NCBI GenBank assembly: GCA_003550325.1
Contig: QKWP01001678.1
Location: 29,787-93,786 of the forward strand
From: Gigaspora rosea
Lineage: Eukaryota > Glomeromycota > Glomeromycetes > Diversisporales > Gigasporaceae
Direction: 5' to 3'
Length of the DNA stretch: 64,000 bases
This document shows positions 32,498 through 43,698 of this stretch, one piece after another. Made by a program: the position numbers and the translations under genes. The notes below the pieces were generated by a model that searched no databases, was not told the DNA's origin, and worked only from the letters and a program-made list of their open reading frames with translations. How positions within the stretch are numbered: the first letter of the stretch is position 1; the number at the start of each line of letters is the position of its first letter.

Positions 32498-32928
32498 TAG
32501 AGTTCTGACCCGGGTCGAAAAATACCGACCCGGGCGGATCAGGTATTGACCCGGGTCAACGGGTCAAACAGAAATTCATGAAGTTTTTAAAGTTAATCCT
32601 TAAAAGTTGACGTAACGACCCTTAATTAAAGCTAATTGTATAGAGAGCAGCTTGTATTCTAAATATTTAAGTGGAATTTTTCGGATTATGTATTGAAAGA
32701 TTTCTCGATTTGCTTTCATTTTCTACGGAAAATACTGAGTACTGGATTTTAAAAGGCCAATTTTCGACCCATGACCCGTCATAAAGCTGATCAGGACCCG
32801 GGTAAGAGTTTAATTTGGTGAATTGCACATTTTAGTAGGCTTTTGAATTGACCCGTTTGACCAGGGTCAGAGCAATTTTCGACCCGTGACCCGTACGGGT
32901 CAGCCAACCCGGGTAATAACTCACTCTA
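32498..32928. mobile_element. hAT-like MITE with ACCCGGGT repeats (copy 3)
   Basis: The ends TAGAGTTCTGACCCGGGT and ACCCGGGTAATAACTCACTCTA-like terminus are inverted. They are flanked by a perfect 8-bp duplication GTTCGTGG (32490-32497 and 32929-32936). GACCCGGGTC and GACCCGTGACCCG repeats fill both subterminal regions. It follows Sel1-kinase A by about 130 bp. Confidence 0.85.
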
Positions 32929-32937
32929 GTTCGTGGT

Positions 32938-34510
32938 TGAAAGTAAAAACCGAAATTTGACTTAATACATACGTATTGTAATAAAGTTAATCAAATATCT
33001 TAATAAAGCTCCTATAAAATGATAATAATAATAATAATACAATTAGAGCTCTTTCTGCGGACAGAAAGAAAGTCACTTAGAAAGAGAAGACATCCCAACT
33101 TTTCGACAGTTTTTGGGGAATTGGAGCAGGGCTGATGATTTTCTGCATTTCACGGAATGCCGCAGAAATCACAGAATTAGGCTGTAAACATGGAATGTAT
33201 TAAGAATAGCACGGAATTTCCGCAGAAAGTAGGGATTGATAAATTATTTGGTTTTTTTATACAGTAGGTACAAGGTTCTAAAAATATAACTTCCGAAAAG
33301 TTAAAAAGTTCTGATGTAGAAAATAAATAAACCTGAAATGCGAGTGTGATCAGAAATTATGCACGAAAATTTGCAGAATTTGAATTTGTCATGGAGTTGA
33401 CCCTGTCATGCATTTTAGTTGTAATCAAATAAACAAACAACATACACGTACTAAACAAACAAGTACAAATTAGGCCTACTAAACAATACAATTAATCTAG
33501 ATTAGAGTGTGTATTTGTATATTTTCAAAGAGCTAGTGTTTAGCAAATAAATACTATAAAAAGTTGTTAAGTAGAAGTTAGACAGGTCAAATATAGTAGA
33601 ATAATGAAAACTTTTAAAATATTAAAAAAATTTTTTATAAAGAACCAATTTTTACTAAGGTTGCACCAGATTATATGGTTGAAATTATTAACCAAAGACC
33701 AAATTATAGCTAAATGGGCAGGTATTAGCCAATCAGAAGCAGTATCTATAATTAGATTACTTTGTAAACAATTTAATTGGATTCAATACAAGATTGCAAG
33801 TAATTAAACAATTACTAATGAAAAAAGGTCTTTGTAGATATAAAAAAAGAAAATAAAATGCCAATGCAAGTTGTTTAAATATAAAAAAAAAAAAATTAAA
33901 AAAAAGCAAAATCTAAAAGAAGAAATAGAAGAAAGTTACTTTCTAGTAGATTTAGTATTAATATTCTATATAAGAAAATTGTTTAGTATTAACAGAAACA
34001 GGATCTTTAGATAAAAAAATTGCAGAGCTAGCTAGCATATAAAGATTTTACAAAAAATAGGTGTAAAAGTAAAATAAACTTCTGCTAAGACTAAGCAGTT
34101 CTAAGGGCACAGATACAGTATCTAAAACAGCATTCAGGTGATACAAAAAGAATTGGCAAAAGCAAGAATTAGAGAGTTTATATAGACAATGTCTAGCAGA
34201 TAGGTTGCAGGTACAATATCTAGTATAGAACCTTAAAAACATTTTTAATAAAATAGAGAAAGTTGACTATATCCTTAGCAGCAACAAAAAACTAGTACTA
34301 CTAGTAAATAAAACAAATAATTTAACTATAGCACAAAAGAATATTTTATATTTAAATATAATATTACAATAGAAAATTAAATTTGCTAAACTATGAAACA
34401 AAAATAAAAAAGGTATAAATATAAAAAACTTATTAACTAATAAAAGAAATATATCTAGTTAAGAAAAAATCCTAGTAATAATACAGGGTTATACAATTTG
34501 ATTTAATTTA
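32938..34510. other. Spacer entering a CpG-poor block
   Basis: At about 33050-33240 are repeated TTTCTGCGGA / TTTCCGCAGAAA motifs with ends CAGGGCTGATGATTTTCTGC and TTTCCGCAGAAAGTAGGGAT, suggesting a small MITE. From about 33.4 kb CpG is almost absent. A plus-strand frame at 33604-33807 (TKDQIIAKWAGISQSEAVSI) might be a transposase remnant but cannot be assigned. Confidence 0.4.
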
Positions 34511-34906
34511 ATTGATAATCTGTTTCCAAATGAGGGAGCCATACATAGTAAATTGCGACGCGCAGATCTATATGATTTACTATATAAAATTGCTAAGCCA
34601 CAAATGCCACTTCACGACAAAGTGAAGTCATTTTTCTACTAAGTAAATATATCTTCAATTTCTAAGTAATCTTGTAGAGCATGATTTTCTGATTTTAATA
34701 TAGTAATATCATTAAAATCTGTTTAGTAGTTGCAGAGATATTGGTATAAAATGATTTGCCGACTAATGTAAACCTACTATTGTTTACGTGAAATGGCATT
34801 TTTGACTATAGTAAATCTCATAGTCATGTGCGTCACAATTTACTATATATGGTTATATATGGTTCCCTCATTCGGAAACGGATTATCAATTAATTTAATT
34901 TAATCA
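34511..34906 (+). mobile_element. MITE with GATAATCTGTTTCC termini (copy 1)
   Basis: The ends TTGATAATCTGTTTCCAAAT and ATTCGGAAACGGATTATCAA are inverted repeats of more than 20 bp, continuing inward over about 45 bp. Both ends abut TTAA, compatible with a TTAA target duplication, but the A/T context makes this weak. An inverted copy lies at 37478-37866. Confidence 0.75.
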
Positions 34907-35029
34907 AATATTTGATTTCAAATCAAATTCAAATTCAAAAATTATTAAATCAAATCAATTCCAATCAATGAATATTTAATTTGGTTTGATCAAATATTTA
35001 AAATATTTGATTTAATTTATGATTATCTA

Positions 35030-36475
35030 AGAACTAGTAAAAAATATTGTAAACTACAGAAAATTTACTATTGTTTTTGTCTTTTTCAAAATCTGGAGTT
35101 TTCAAAAAACAAATCGATTTTTTTTACTAAATAAACTATCTTCCTGCATTAAAAAAGTTGTAAAGAAGAGAATTCTGATTATAATAGTAGTTAAATTATT
35201 AAAATTGATCTAGTGAATTATAAGGTATGAGCTTTTGTCTTTGCAACTATATGGAATAAACTATATATAATAACAAAATTATTATGGGTTTTGGAATCCA
35301 AAATTAAAATTGTTTTTGAACTATTTTACTTAAAACCCAAAATTTTTTGATAATTTTTTTAAATAGATGAAATTATAATAAATAAAATAGAATTTAATAT
35401 TTTTGCACATGTGTGCTGTAGTGCACCTCATATAATTTGGTATAACATGAAATCAAAACAATCAAAATAACCCTTTTTTTTGTTAGGTAGGGTTAGGGTG
35501 AGGTTGAATAGTGTGTAGGTGAGAAAAGAGGCTTTATAGTAAAATTTTGCAAGAAATTTTTTTTGCTAGAGCACCAAGAGTAGTTTCATAAGCAAAATTA
35601 TGAGCCATAGGCGATTTTTTAAAAGATTGCTATTTTTTCTCGATTTTACATTACATCTGATCCTACGATCTGATTGGTTTATCAGATGGGTGCATTACAA
35701 TGCATATGTGTTAAATTACATAAACCAAAATAAAATATATAACTTTATTTATCTTCTTTATAAAAAATTCTAATTTGAAAACCAAAATAGGCATTTTTTA
35801 AAAATCAATTTTAGTAGCATGTATAGTATAAACAAAAAAGTAAACATATAACCACAGAGACAAAAATGCTCATTTCTTGTGATCAACTAGGCTAATTTTA
35901 CTGATTTAACTATTATTAAGACTATAATTCTTTTTTCTACGGTGGAATTCATCTAAAGCCATCACTTTTTAATTGTAAAAAATTTTTAAATTGTTATAAC
36001 TCTTTAAAAACTAAAAAATATTTAAAAAATTTTTAATAGCTTATTGTTTAAATTATTAAATTATCAATAAATTTTTTAAACATCTTTTATTTTTAAACTA
36101 TTATATTAATTTAAATATATATATAATACAAAAATTTTGGTGTTTATATATAAAAAAAACATAACAAAATTTGAATTTATTAATAAAAATTTAAATATAA
36201 TTAATTAATTGTAAAATTGTATTAAGTTTTTTTGCATTTTTATTGGATATTTAGATTATAATGCAGCTAAAAAATTGGCACCTATATATAAAATATGTTA
36301 GTTTTAGATGAATTCCACTATATAACTTTTACTTAACTGTTAATAGAGAAAAGAGGTTTGCTTAGTATAAAATCTATTTGTTTTTTGAAAAACTCTAGAT
36401 TCTAAAAAAGTCAAAAATTACATAGTAAATATATTTCTACTATTTGCTATATTTTTTTACTAGTTCTTAGATAAA
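35030..36475. mobile_element. Expanded foldback element with nested MITEs
   Basis: The outer arms match the foldback at 11945-12465: CTAAGAACTAGTAAAAAATA left, TTTTTTTACTAGTTCTTAG right. Two insertions enlarge it. About 35270-35830 is a MITE related to 19060-19310, itself containing a repeat related to 53890-54300 with a TTAGGTAGGGTTAGGG stretch. The other is a mariner-like MITE at 35942-36318. Confidence 0.65.
35942..36318. mobile_element. TA-target MITE (mariner-like), about 375 bp
   Basis: Termini GGTGGAATTCATCTAAA and TTTAGATGAATTCCAC are inverted repeats. Comparison with the uninterrupted foldback at 11945-12465 (TTCTTCTTTATAACTT) indicates insertion at a TA, duplicated at both ends. 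A TA duplication is typical of Tc1/mariner MITEs. Confidence 0.65.
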
Positions 36476-37477
36476 TTACAAATTAATTTAAAAAATTTAT
36501 AAGCAAAGTTTTAAAAAATTTAAATCAAATCAAATCAAATTTAGAATTTTTAATTTAAATCAAATTTAAATCATTATTTGACTAAATTCAAATATGCCTA
36601 ATATTTGAGTTTAAGAAACTCTAGTAACAAATATAGTTACTTGCTCAAACCTAGAACAAAAAAGATTTATGTTATTGAATTTACTACTAAATTATAACAG
36701 AATCTCAAAATATATATAGATAGATTGGATTTATTATAAAATTACTAAAAATAGAAAAATCTGAAGCAAAAACCTCAAAAATAAGCAAAAAAATTATTAT
36801 AAACAAAAAAAAAATTTGTATAACAAAAAACCAAAAATAAGCAAACTAACCTAAGGGGCATGCCATTTATTACGTGATATTTTTTACTTAGTAGCCACTC
36901 CTATTTATGTAATTCTGATTAATTAATATAATATATAGACATGGTCACTACTTTTGACCATGTATCCATGCCAAAATCACGTGATAAATAGCATGCTCCT
37001 AATCTATCTATATATATTTTGGGTTCTATTATAACTCAAATAAAATTAAAAAATTATTTATCAAGTTTGATCAAATTACTAAAATTAATTATTATTATAG
37101 CTTCAAACCCAATAAAACAATTATAAAACTTAGTTTTGTAAACAAAAAAAAAACTTTAAAATAAGAATAGGCTTTTTTTCCTAAAAAAAAAAATCAATAT
37201 ATATTATAATAGAATTAAACTAACAAGTTAAAATAGAAGAGCTTTCTAGATTATATATAAAATACTTTTACTAAAAAACTATATTAAATATAATAGCTTA
37301 TGCTAAGATTGGCTTATGCTAAGATCTAGGATCTCTATTTAAATTTATAATATCTATTAAAATCTATATATACTCTTTTATTAACAATCCTAATTCTAAA
37401 CTCTAACCAAACTATAAAAAAAAATACTTTTAAAAAGCTTTCTAAAATTTTATAATTTTATAATAAAATAATTTAAT
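36476..37477. other. CpG-poor spacer with a G-run-family MITE
   Basis: A MITE with ends GGGGCATGCCATTTATTACG and TGATAAATAGCATGCTCC lies at 36846-36993. At about 37295-37325 AGCTTATGCTAAGATTGGCT is inverted relative to 37868-37895, so another element flanks the MITE at 37478. No gene. Confidence 0.45.
36846..36993. mobile_element. MITE of the GGGGAAGTGCC / ATTACGT family
   Basis: Inverted termini GGGGCATGCCATTTATTACG and ATCACGTGATAAATAGCATG. The terminus resembles that at 26956-27081 (GGGAAGTGCCGTTTATTACG). Confidence 0.7.
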
Positions 37478-37866
37478 TGGTAATCTGTTTCCGAATAAAG
37501 AAACTATATATAACTATATATAGTAAATTGTGACATACATGACTATAAGATTACTATAGTCAAAAATCTATTCACATAAACAATAGTAGTTACATTAGTT
37601 GGCAAATCATTTTATGTTAATATCTCAATATCTCTGCAACTACTAAACAGATTTTAATAATATTACTATATTAAATCAGAAAATAATGCTCTACAAGATT
37701 ACTTAGAAATTGAAGATATTTTTACTTAGTAGAAAAATGACTTTACTTTGTCATGAAATGGTATTTGTGGCTTAGCAATTTTATAAAATAAACCATATAG
37801 ATCTGCATGTTGAAATTTACTATGTATGGCTTCCTCATTTGAAAACGGATTATCAATTAAATTTTT
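37478..37866 (-). mobile_element. MITE with GATAATCTGTTTCC termini (copy 2, inverted)
   Basis: Reverse complement of the element at 34511-34906 across its length, with ends TTGGTAATCTGTTTCCGAAT and ATTTGAAAACGGATTATCAA, again beside TTAA. The two copies make a long inverted pair separated by about 2.6 kb. Confidence 0.75.
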
Positions 37867-37899
37867 AGCATAAGCCAATCTTAGCATTAGCTACCATAT

Positions 37900-38129
37900 T
37901 AAATATTAAAGATCATGATGAATATCAGATTATAGTAAACATTATATAATATAAATTGTATTTAGAGCATCTTATATAAAATTAAAAATTTTCTTAATCC
38001 TAATTTTAATAGGTTCTAACTCTAACCCTATAGTTAATTTGGTCTAGTTGGCTTAAAAAAAATTATATATATTTTCTTTGATTTAAAGTGCTTGCATTGG
38101 GCATAAAATTTATTTAGTTTACTTATTGA
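37900..38129. other. CpG-poor spacer
   Basis: No gene or clear repeat. Confidence 0.4.
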
Positions 38130-38754
38130 AAATTATATACAAATAAGAGTACAACTAGCTATACATACACTTTTGGTATCTAATTTAAGTAATTCTTAAA
38201 GGTTCTATACTAGCTACCATATCTGCAACTCAACTACAGAAATTGCCTATTTAAACTCTTTGATCTTTTACTCCTTGCCCAATTTCAACTACTTTACTAA
38301 ATATTCACGATATATATAGTTAGTTTAGACCTTTAGATCCTTTTTTCCATGGCTCTTAGAACTATTTTATCCTTGCAAAAAACTTGGTAAAGTGGTACCT
38401 GTTCTACCAAATGACTAAATATCTATATTTTAGTAACTTGTACCATGGCATCAACTAATACTTGTAGTCAGAAGTACTATTGAACTACTACTAGTACCTA
38501 CTTCTGCTCTTGTAAGATTTGCTTTAATCCTGGCATCTATCACTACCTTTCTACTAGTTCTTTTTTGATATATCCCAAACTTCCAAACTAGTTAGCCCAA
38601 AAGGATTAATTTACTTAGTATTAAATAGGATTCCTAACAATATATAATGTCATATTTGAAAAATTGCTAATATAGGCCCTTTTTTTAAAAAAGGTTATAT
38701 TTGAAAAGTAGGTATTGGATAAAAAGATTATATTTAAAAACAGTTAGAGCACTA

Positions 38755-38995
38755 ACTAGTGATGCTACCGAAATTGATTTTTGAAAAAGGCCTATTTCAT
38801 TGTTATTAGAGAAAATTAAAATTTTTTATAAGGAAGAGCAAATAAAATTTATATAAATATGTTCCTTATAATTTCGTCTATTCAAAAAAAGTATCATATA
38901 ATTTCGTCTTTCAAGTAAAATAGGTCAAAAACAATTTCATCTTCAAATTTTAATTTCGGGTTTTTAAACCTGAAATGCTTTTGTTCTCATGTATA
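38755..38995 (-). mobile_element. MITE (TTTTTGAAAAAGGCC family), copy 2
   Basis: Inverted relative to 19060-19310: GATTTTTGAAAAAGGCCTAT at the left, and GTTCTCATGTATAGC at the right matching the antisense of CTATACATGAGAAC. Confidence 0.6.
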
Positions 38996-39325
38996 GCGCT
39001 GACAGATATTACGTAATATTTTTAGGAGGAGGGTAGCTAGGTATAATAGGACCCCGAAATATATATAAATAGGTCAGGTTAATTATAGGGTTACTAAAAA
39101 AAGGAAAGATCTGCAGAAAAGACTTCAAAAATAAGCAAAAAAATTACTATAAATAGAAAAGATCTGCATAAAAAACCTCAAAAATAAGCAAACTCATACC
39201 TGACCTATCTATGTATATTTCGGGGTCCTGGTATAATATACTATATATATACTTCATATATGATGTAGGGGAGAGGTGGTAACCCCTTAATAAAAAATAT
39301 TATGTAATATCTGTCAGCACCCTTA
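38996..39325. mobile_element. MITE of the G-run family carrying an inner MITE
   Basis: The ends CTGACAGATATTACGTAATA and TATTATGTAATATCTGTCAG are inverted. Internal GGAGGAGGG and GGGGAGAGG runs are typical of the family. The hAT-like MITE at 39048-39229 is inserted in it. Confidence 0.7.
39048..39229. mobile_element. hAT-like MITE, 182 bp
   Basis: Termini AGGACCCCGAAATATATA and TATATTTCGGGGTCCT are inverted. A perfect 8-bp duplication GGTATAAT flanks it (39040-39047 and 39230-39237). Confidence 0.85.
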
Positions 39326-39967
39326 CTGGTAATAGACAAAAAGAGTATATTTAAAAGAATGATAATGAGGTAGTTTTTATATGCTAATGAAAAATGTAAA
39401 ATAAGAAATTATATATATTTTTTTAGAAGAAGTAATTTAATTTTTTTTAGAAAATGTAAATTTTTTTTTTTAAAAAAATGTAATTTTTTTTTTTTTTTAT
39501 AAAATGCACTTATAGTGTTTTATCACCATAGCTGTATAACAAAAACAAAAAAATAAATTTTACAAAACAAAAAATAAATTAAAAAGTCTTATGTAATATT
39601 TAAAATATAGCTTATATATACCAATATAAAAGTGCTAACCAAAAAAAAATTTACTATGATACCCAAATATAAGCTTACATAGATTATTCAGGGTCCTCAT
39701 TAGGTGCTATTATGATTTTTTTTCTCTTGGTACCTACTTCCAAGATGTACTACTCTAGCAGCCAGGTTGGTAGACACCAACTCTCAAGGGTCTTGCCATC
39801 CAGTTTTCTGATTCCAGTTTTCGATATTCTGGTTTTGGTAACATTATCATAGATCTTTTGCTATCTGGACTTGCCAAACAGGTTTTTGTTTTTCCAGTTC
39901 CTTGATTTTGCCTATATAACAGAACACAACTACACCCAAAAGCTCCTATTCAAGAGGCTACAGGCAA

Positions 39968-40121
39968 GGGACGTGTCAGATATTAGCTGAGATCAGTTTA
40001 CTATAGAGCCCACCCCCTCCCCCCCTGAGAAATTTAGTTATTCTGATTGGTTATATGTGTATATTTATACCTGAGATTTTGTCTACCCTACGATATCAGC
40101 TGATATCTGACACTTCCCTAA
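39968..40121. mobile_element. MITE of the G-run family inside the old SINE
   Basis: Inverted termini AGGGACGTGTCAGATATTAG and CTGATATCTGACACTTCCCT, with a CCCCCTCCCCCCC run in the loop. Confidence 0.75.
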
Positions 40122-40245
40122 TGTACCTAACTGATCGATGAGAAGCAGTTACCAGAATACAGATTTATTTTTTAAAGTGTTACCAGTGGGATTTGGACCC
40201 TAGACCTGTCGCTTGGGGGTGACAACTAACAACTTCTCTAAGTCA

Positions 40246-41008
40246 CGTACGTACGCAAAGTATTTTTCTAAATAAAAAGTTTGAAACTTGCATATGACCT
40301 TCACATGATATTTTTGGAACTCATTTTCAAACTGTTTCTGAACTCGAACTTTTATGAAACAGGACCGAACAGGACCGAACCGAACTTTAACATCCCTACT
40401 AAAAGGGCAGATTAAATGTCTGCCTAGATGTGATTTAACCAAATTTGACTTTATGGTATTGTAATCAGCGATAGTCTCTCTAGGCTTTTCGTCCGAGTTA
40501 CAAAAGCAAAAGTTGTCCCAGAGATAATAATAATAAGAATTTATCACTTTTTAGTATATAACACAATCTAAATTTGATTTATACACACCATAATGTAATA
40601 AAATTTATTTTTACATTAAATTTCTCATAATTAATAATAAAGTACATTGTAAAAAGAAATTTGATCATGTGCTGCATGCGCATCAACTTATGGCAACTAA
40701 AATGGTTGTTTTTAGACATAATAACCGAATAAACGTAAGATAAAGTAATATTACAGTATTATAATTACATATTTTGGTACATAATGATCAGATTATTGAT
40801 CATGACAGCGTATTAAATTTATAACATGTGCTTATTAAACGGAGGCATTCTAGAAGGTTAGATGGTAATGAGTAATGAAAGAGAGTAGGAATTCAAGGAA
40901 TGATGTCCGTAATTTAATTCTTAATTCTAATAAAAAAAATAAAGCATATGATAAATATAATTGTGAAATGACATTAAATGACATTCTCATTTTATTATAA
41001 ACACTTAC
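40246..41008. other. Spacer with a GGTTCGGTCCTG element
   Basis: Around 40330-40400 (antisense) is TAGGGATGTTAAAGTTCGG followed by two GGTTCGGTCCTGTT-type units, a TAGGG-ended MITE fragment. Minus-strand open frame 40200-40547 runs through it and is not supported beyond a possible scrap at 40441-40520. The expected second exon of the gene at 41009-41212 could not be placed here. Confidence 0.35.
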
Positions 41009-41212
41009 AGTATTAGGACGTAAAAGATTAATTATTACAGCCTTTTCATTCTCAATTAAATGTCTGTTCTGAATTATCATTTGATGTGCCTTTTCCCAAT
41101 CTTGCTTTGCCGCGCTAGTCGCTAAGCAACAAGCTTCTCGAACTGCAACTGCAATAATATGAGCACGGTTAGGTGATTCCATGATCTCAATATCGTCTTT
41201 CTCGCAAGACAT
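41009..41212 (-). CDS. First exon of an unrecognised gene
   Basis: Starting at the ATG at 41212, 68 codons read MSCEKDDIEIMESPNRAHII, then CCLATSAAKQDWEKAHQM and ending INLLRPNT at a consensus donor GTAAGTG (41003-41008). The composition (Ala, Lys and Glu; predicted helical) looks truly coding and CpG is normal. If the first downstream acceptor (TTTATTAG near 40936) is used, the frame stops at once, giving a roughly 69-residue protein; otherwise the gene is truncated. No family was recognised. Confidence 0.45.
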
Positions 41213-43455
41213 TTTTTTCCTATTTTATTAAAATAATATATAAATTGTCGATAAAAAAAAATATTAAAAAATAAATAAATAATAATAATAATACATGGGT
41301 GCATTTTAATAAAGATAAAAATATTTGCTTACAAAATTTAGTTCAAGAGAATGTAAAGCCAAAAAGGGTTAAGAAAAAATGATTAAAGAGTATTGTTTGT
41401 TTTTCGTAAGAAAAAAAAGCTTTTCACAAAAAATCGACATATTTATGACAAATCCGCTTTATTAAGGCGCAAATGGATTTGTTTATATGCTTAAATAAGC
41501 TTTGATGAGTCTAGGCATGCTCTAGGCCCTTATTCAATTTCCTGCACAAACTTTGATCTTCACGTAAATCCTTCTTGGTTTGTGCGCATTTATTAGTATA
41601 ACGCTGATTGTTTTTTAAACAAAAAGCACGGATGTTTATTATAAAGACCCGCCATATAATGACTCGTTCTTGTATTTGTACACAGAGATAACCCCCTATG
41701 ATTTATAAATACAAATAGAATTCAATGGAAGATCATAACACAACAGAGTGCATCGGGGGGTCGCTCTTTATATTATAATGCAAGTCGATCAGTGAATTAA
41801 AACGGATCATTATCGACATTACTTCTAACAGGTCTCTCCTTATCCGTAACCTTTATTTATCAATTTTCGCGGAGCTTGCTTATTAAGCCTTCATAATTCA
41901 AACATTAACCTTTATTTCTTTTAAAAAAGATTTTCAATTGTCAAACCTGGTAATATAATCTTCAATCAAAAAAAAAACAATCTGTGCGTACGAATTTTTT
42001 CATATGGTCTAGACTCAATGGCACCATCAAATATCAGTCGGCTAATGCAGGACTTACATAAATTTGTCAACATACATATCGATATAGATTTCTGTGGTGT
42101 TAGATTATATACTACTTTGTTAATAATTTCAATTCCGAAATAAGTAAGTATTAGTATTTTGATTTGTTTGCAATCTGATCAAGCAAGTATACCGCTAAAG
42201 CCATCAATTACAGTATTACACTATACTTTTTTTCAATTCTTAAAATTTATTAACTTAATAATGATCGCGTAAACATCTTATGTGAGTAAGTAAATATACG
42301 CACGTTCCCTAAAATAATAAATAAACAAGCCACAGCCGTAAGACAAGAATTTAACCTATCTCTGAACGGTTCCCTTACACTGTCGTTTCGATTAAATTAA
42401 TAATTTCATATAAGATAAATTTAATATTTTCTATGATGCCAAAAGTTTTTTTTTTTAAATTTTCTCCGTTCGTCATAAAATGATTAATTTATTGAAATAC
42501 AATTTTTTTTATTTACATAATATAAATATATGGTTATGGTTTTTTTCTTCGGATCATGCCGGTCTCCAATACCTGGGTTTTTATTGACGAGGTCCAAGTT
42601 TTTTTTTTTTAGCTAACTCCATGGTCAGATAAAATATTTTCATCTTAGTTTTTTTTTGTCTAAGAAATAAAGATTTTTAATCAATTTTGTTTACTCAATT
42701 TAGTAACCTTACGCTTTCATTTATCAATAGGCTGTTTTTCAGTATTACAATTCGACATTTTTTAGGGGTGACTTGTTCGTATAGATATTCGGTATATTTA
42801 AGTTTATTGGTTATTTTAACCTTAAATAATTATTAATACATGCGTACGTTCTATGAGGTCGCACAAAGTTGGTCCGTTCAAATAACTTTTTAAATGCAAA
42901 TTTCGCGACTTTTAAACAATATATCTGTGTAATGCAAAAATTTGAAACTTTTAAACATATCCTGGAAAAATTTTTATGAAGCAATTTAATATGGGTGCTG
43001 CACAAAATATGATAGAATTATATTAAAAAAATTTCTGATAGGTAGAAATTTGCCGGAATATCAATTACCCGGCAACTGATAATTGTTCGGATAAACGCTA
43101 ACCGGTGTTACCATCTAAATTGGGATTAACAGTCATCAGGATAGATCAGGATGATAAGAATATTCGTTATGATGAGAAGGGTTAAAAAGGCATACGACCT
43201 AAATATCAGGAAGGGGAACTATCATACGTAGGTATCATTGAAGAGACATTATATGACCTTCCTCAATGACATTGTCCAACAACAACACTCTCCGCCATCT
43301 GCCGAAATTATGGTACTAATTAATAATTGTGACGAAATCAGATTAAAATGAAATATGTATAGTATAAGAAAAATAACAATTTTAGTGGTTAAGGTTAGAG
43401 GTTGGTTAAACAGAAACCCACAGTTAATCCAATTTCATTGACTAAATATAGTTAA
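41213..43455. other. CpG-normal spacer without a recognised gene
   Basis: Unlike the flanking repeat debris this 2.2 kb has normal CpG and few repeats, so unrecognised exons or regulatory DNA may be present. Short open frames (for example 42811-43005 minus) have no recognisable motif. Confidence 0.4.
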
Positions 43456-43685
43456 TAGGGGTCGTCTAAAGCGGAACAGAATCATGTGACATAGGACCAA
43501 TCAAATAATAGAATTTTGAAAAAAAAGAAAATAAGGTCAAAAAACTTGAAAAACATAGTCTGAACCTATCTTGGTGTATTAACACAAAACAATAGAAGGC
43601 AATTTTGATTATACAAATCGTTTCTAACCTAGTAATCCTACCCCAAATTAATTAATAAGAACTACTCCGCGTTAGACATCCCCTA
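43456..43685. mobile_element. MITE with TAGGGGTCGTCTAAAGCGGA termini
   Basis: The left end TAGGGGTCGTCTAAAGCGGA and the right end TCCGCGTTAGACATCCCCTA are imperfect inverted repeats. A related half occurs inverted at about 200-275, where it cuts off the SINE fragment. Confidence 0.6.
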
Positions 43686-43698
43686 AATATATAGTAAC

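Larger units (their letters stand above)
38130..40245 (-). mobile_element. Old SINE copy (copy 5) broken by nested MITEs
   Basis: Minus-strand copy of the SINE. The 3' part at 38150-38640 matches 17225-17880 (CACTTTTGGTATCTAATTTA, TATCTGCAACTCAACTACAG, GCCTATTTAAACTCTTTGA). It resumes at about 39686 (ATTAGGTGCTATTATGATTT) and ends in the tRNA-like head at 40180-40245 (CCAGTGGGATTTGGACCCTA antisense B box). Inserted at about 38640-39685 are a MITE (38755-38995), an outer MITE (38996-39325) and an inner hAT-like MITE (39048-39229). A further MITE sits at 39968-40121. CpG sites of the young copies are mostly lost. Confidence 0.65.

Noticed and set aside
33604..33807. Plus-strand frame with TKDQIIAKWAGISQSEAVSI as a transposase or DNA-binding gene
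   Set aside because: Suggestive helix composition, but in CpG-poor debris, without a recognisable catalytic motif or extending exons.
35480..35505. Interstitial telomere (TTAGGG) tract, also at 1966-1982 and 51179-51192
   Set aside because: Only two or so imperfect units, inside dispersed repeats; not a telomere.
40200..40547. Minus-strand frame of 115 codons as a gene
   Set aside because: It runs through a SINE head and a GGTTCGGTCCTG MITE fragment; only a short part could be coding.
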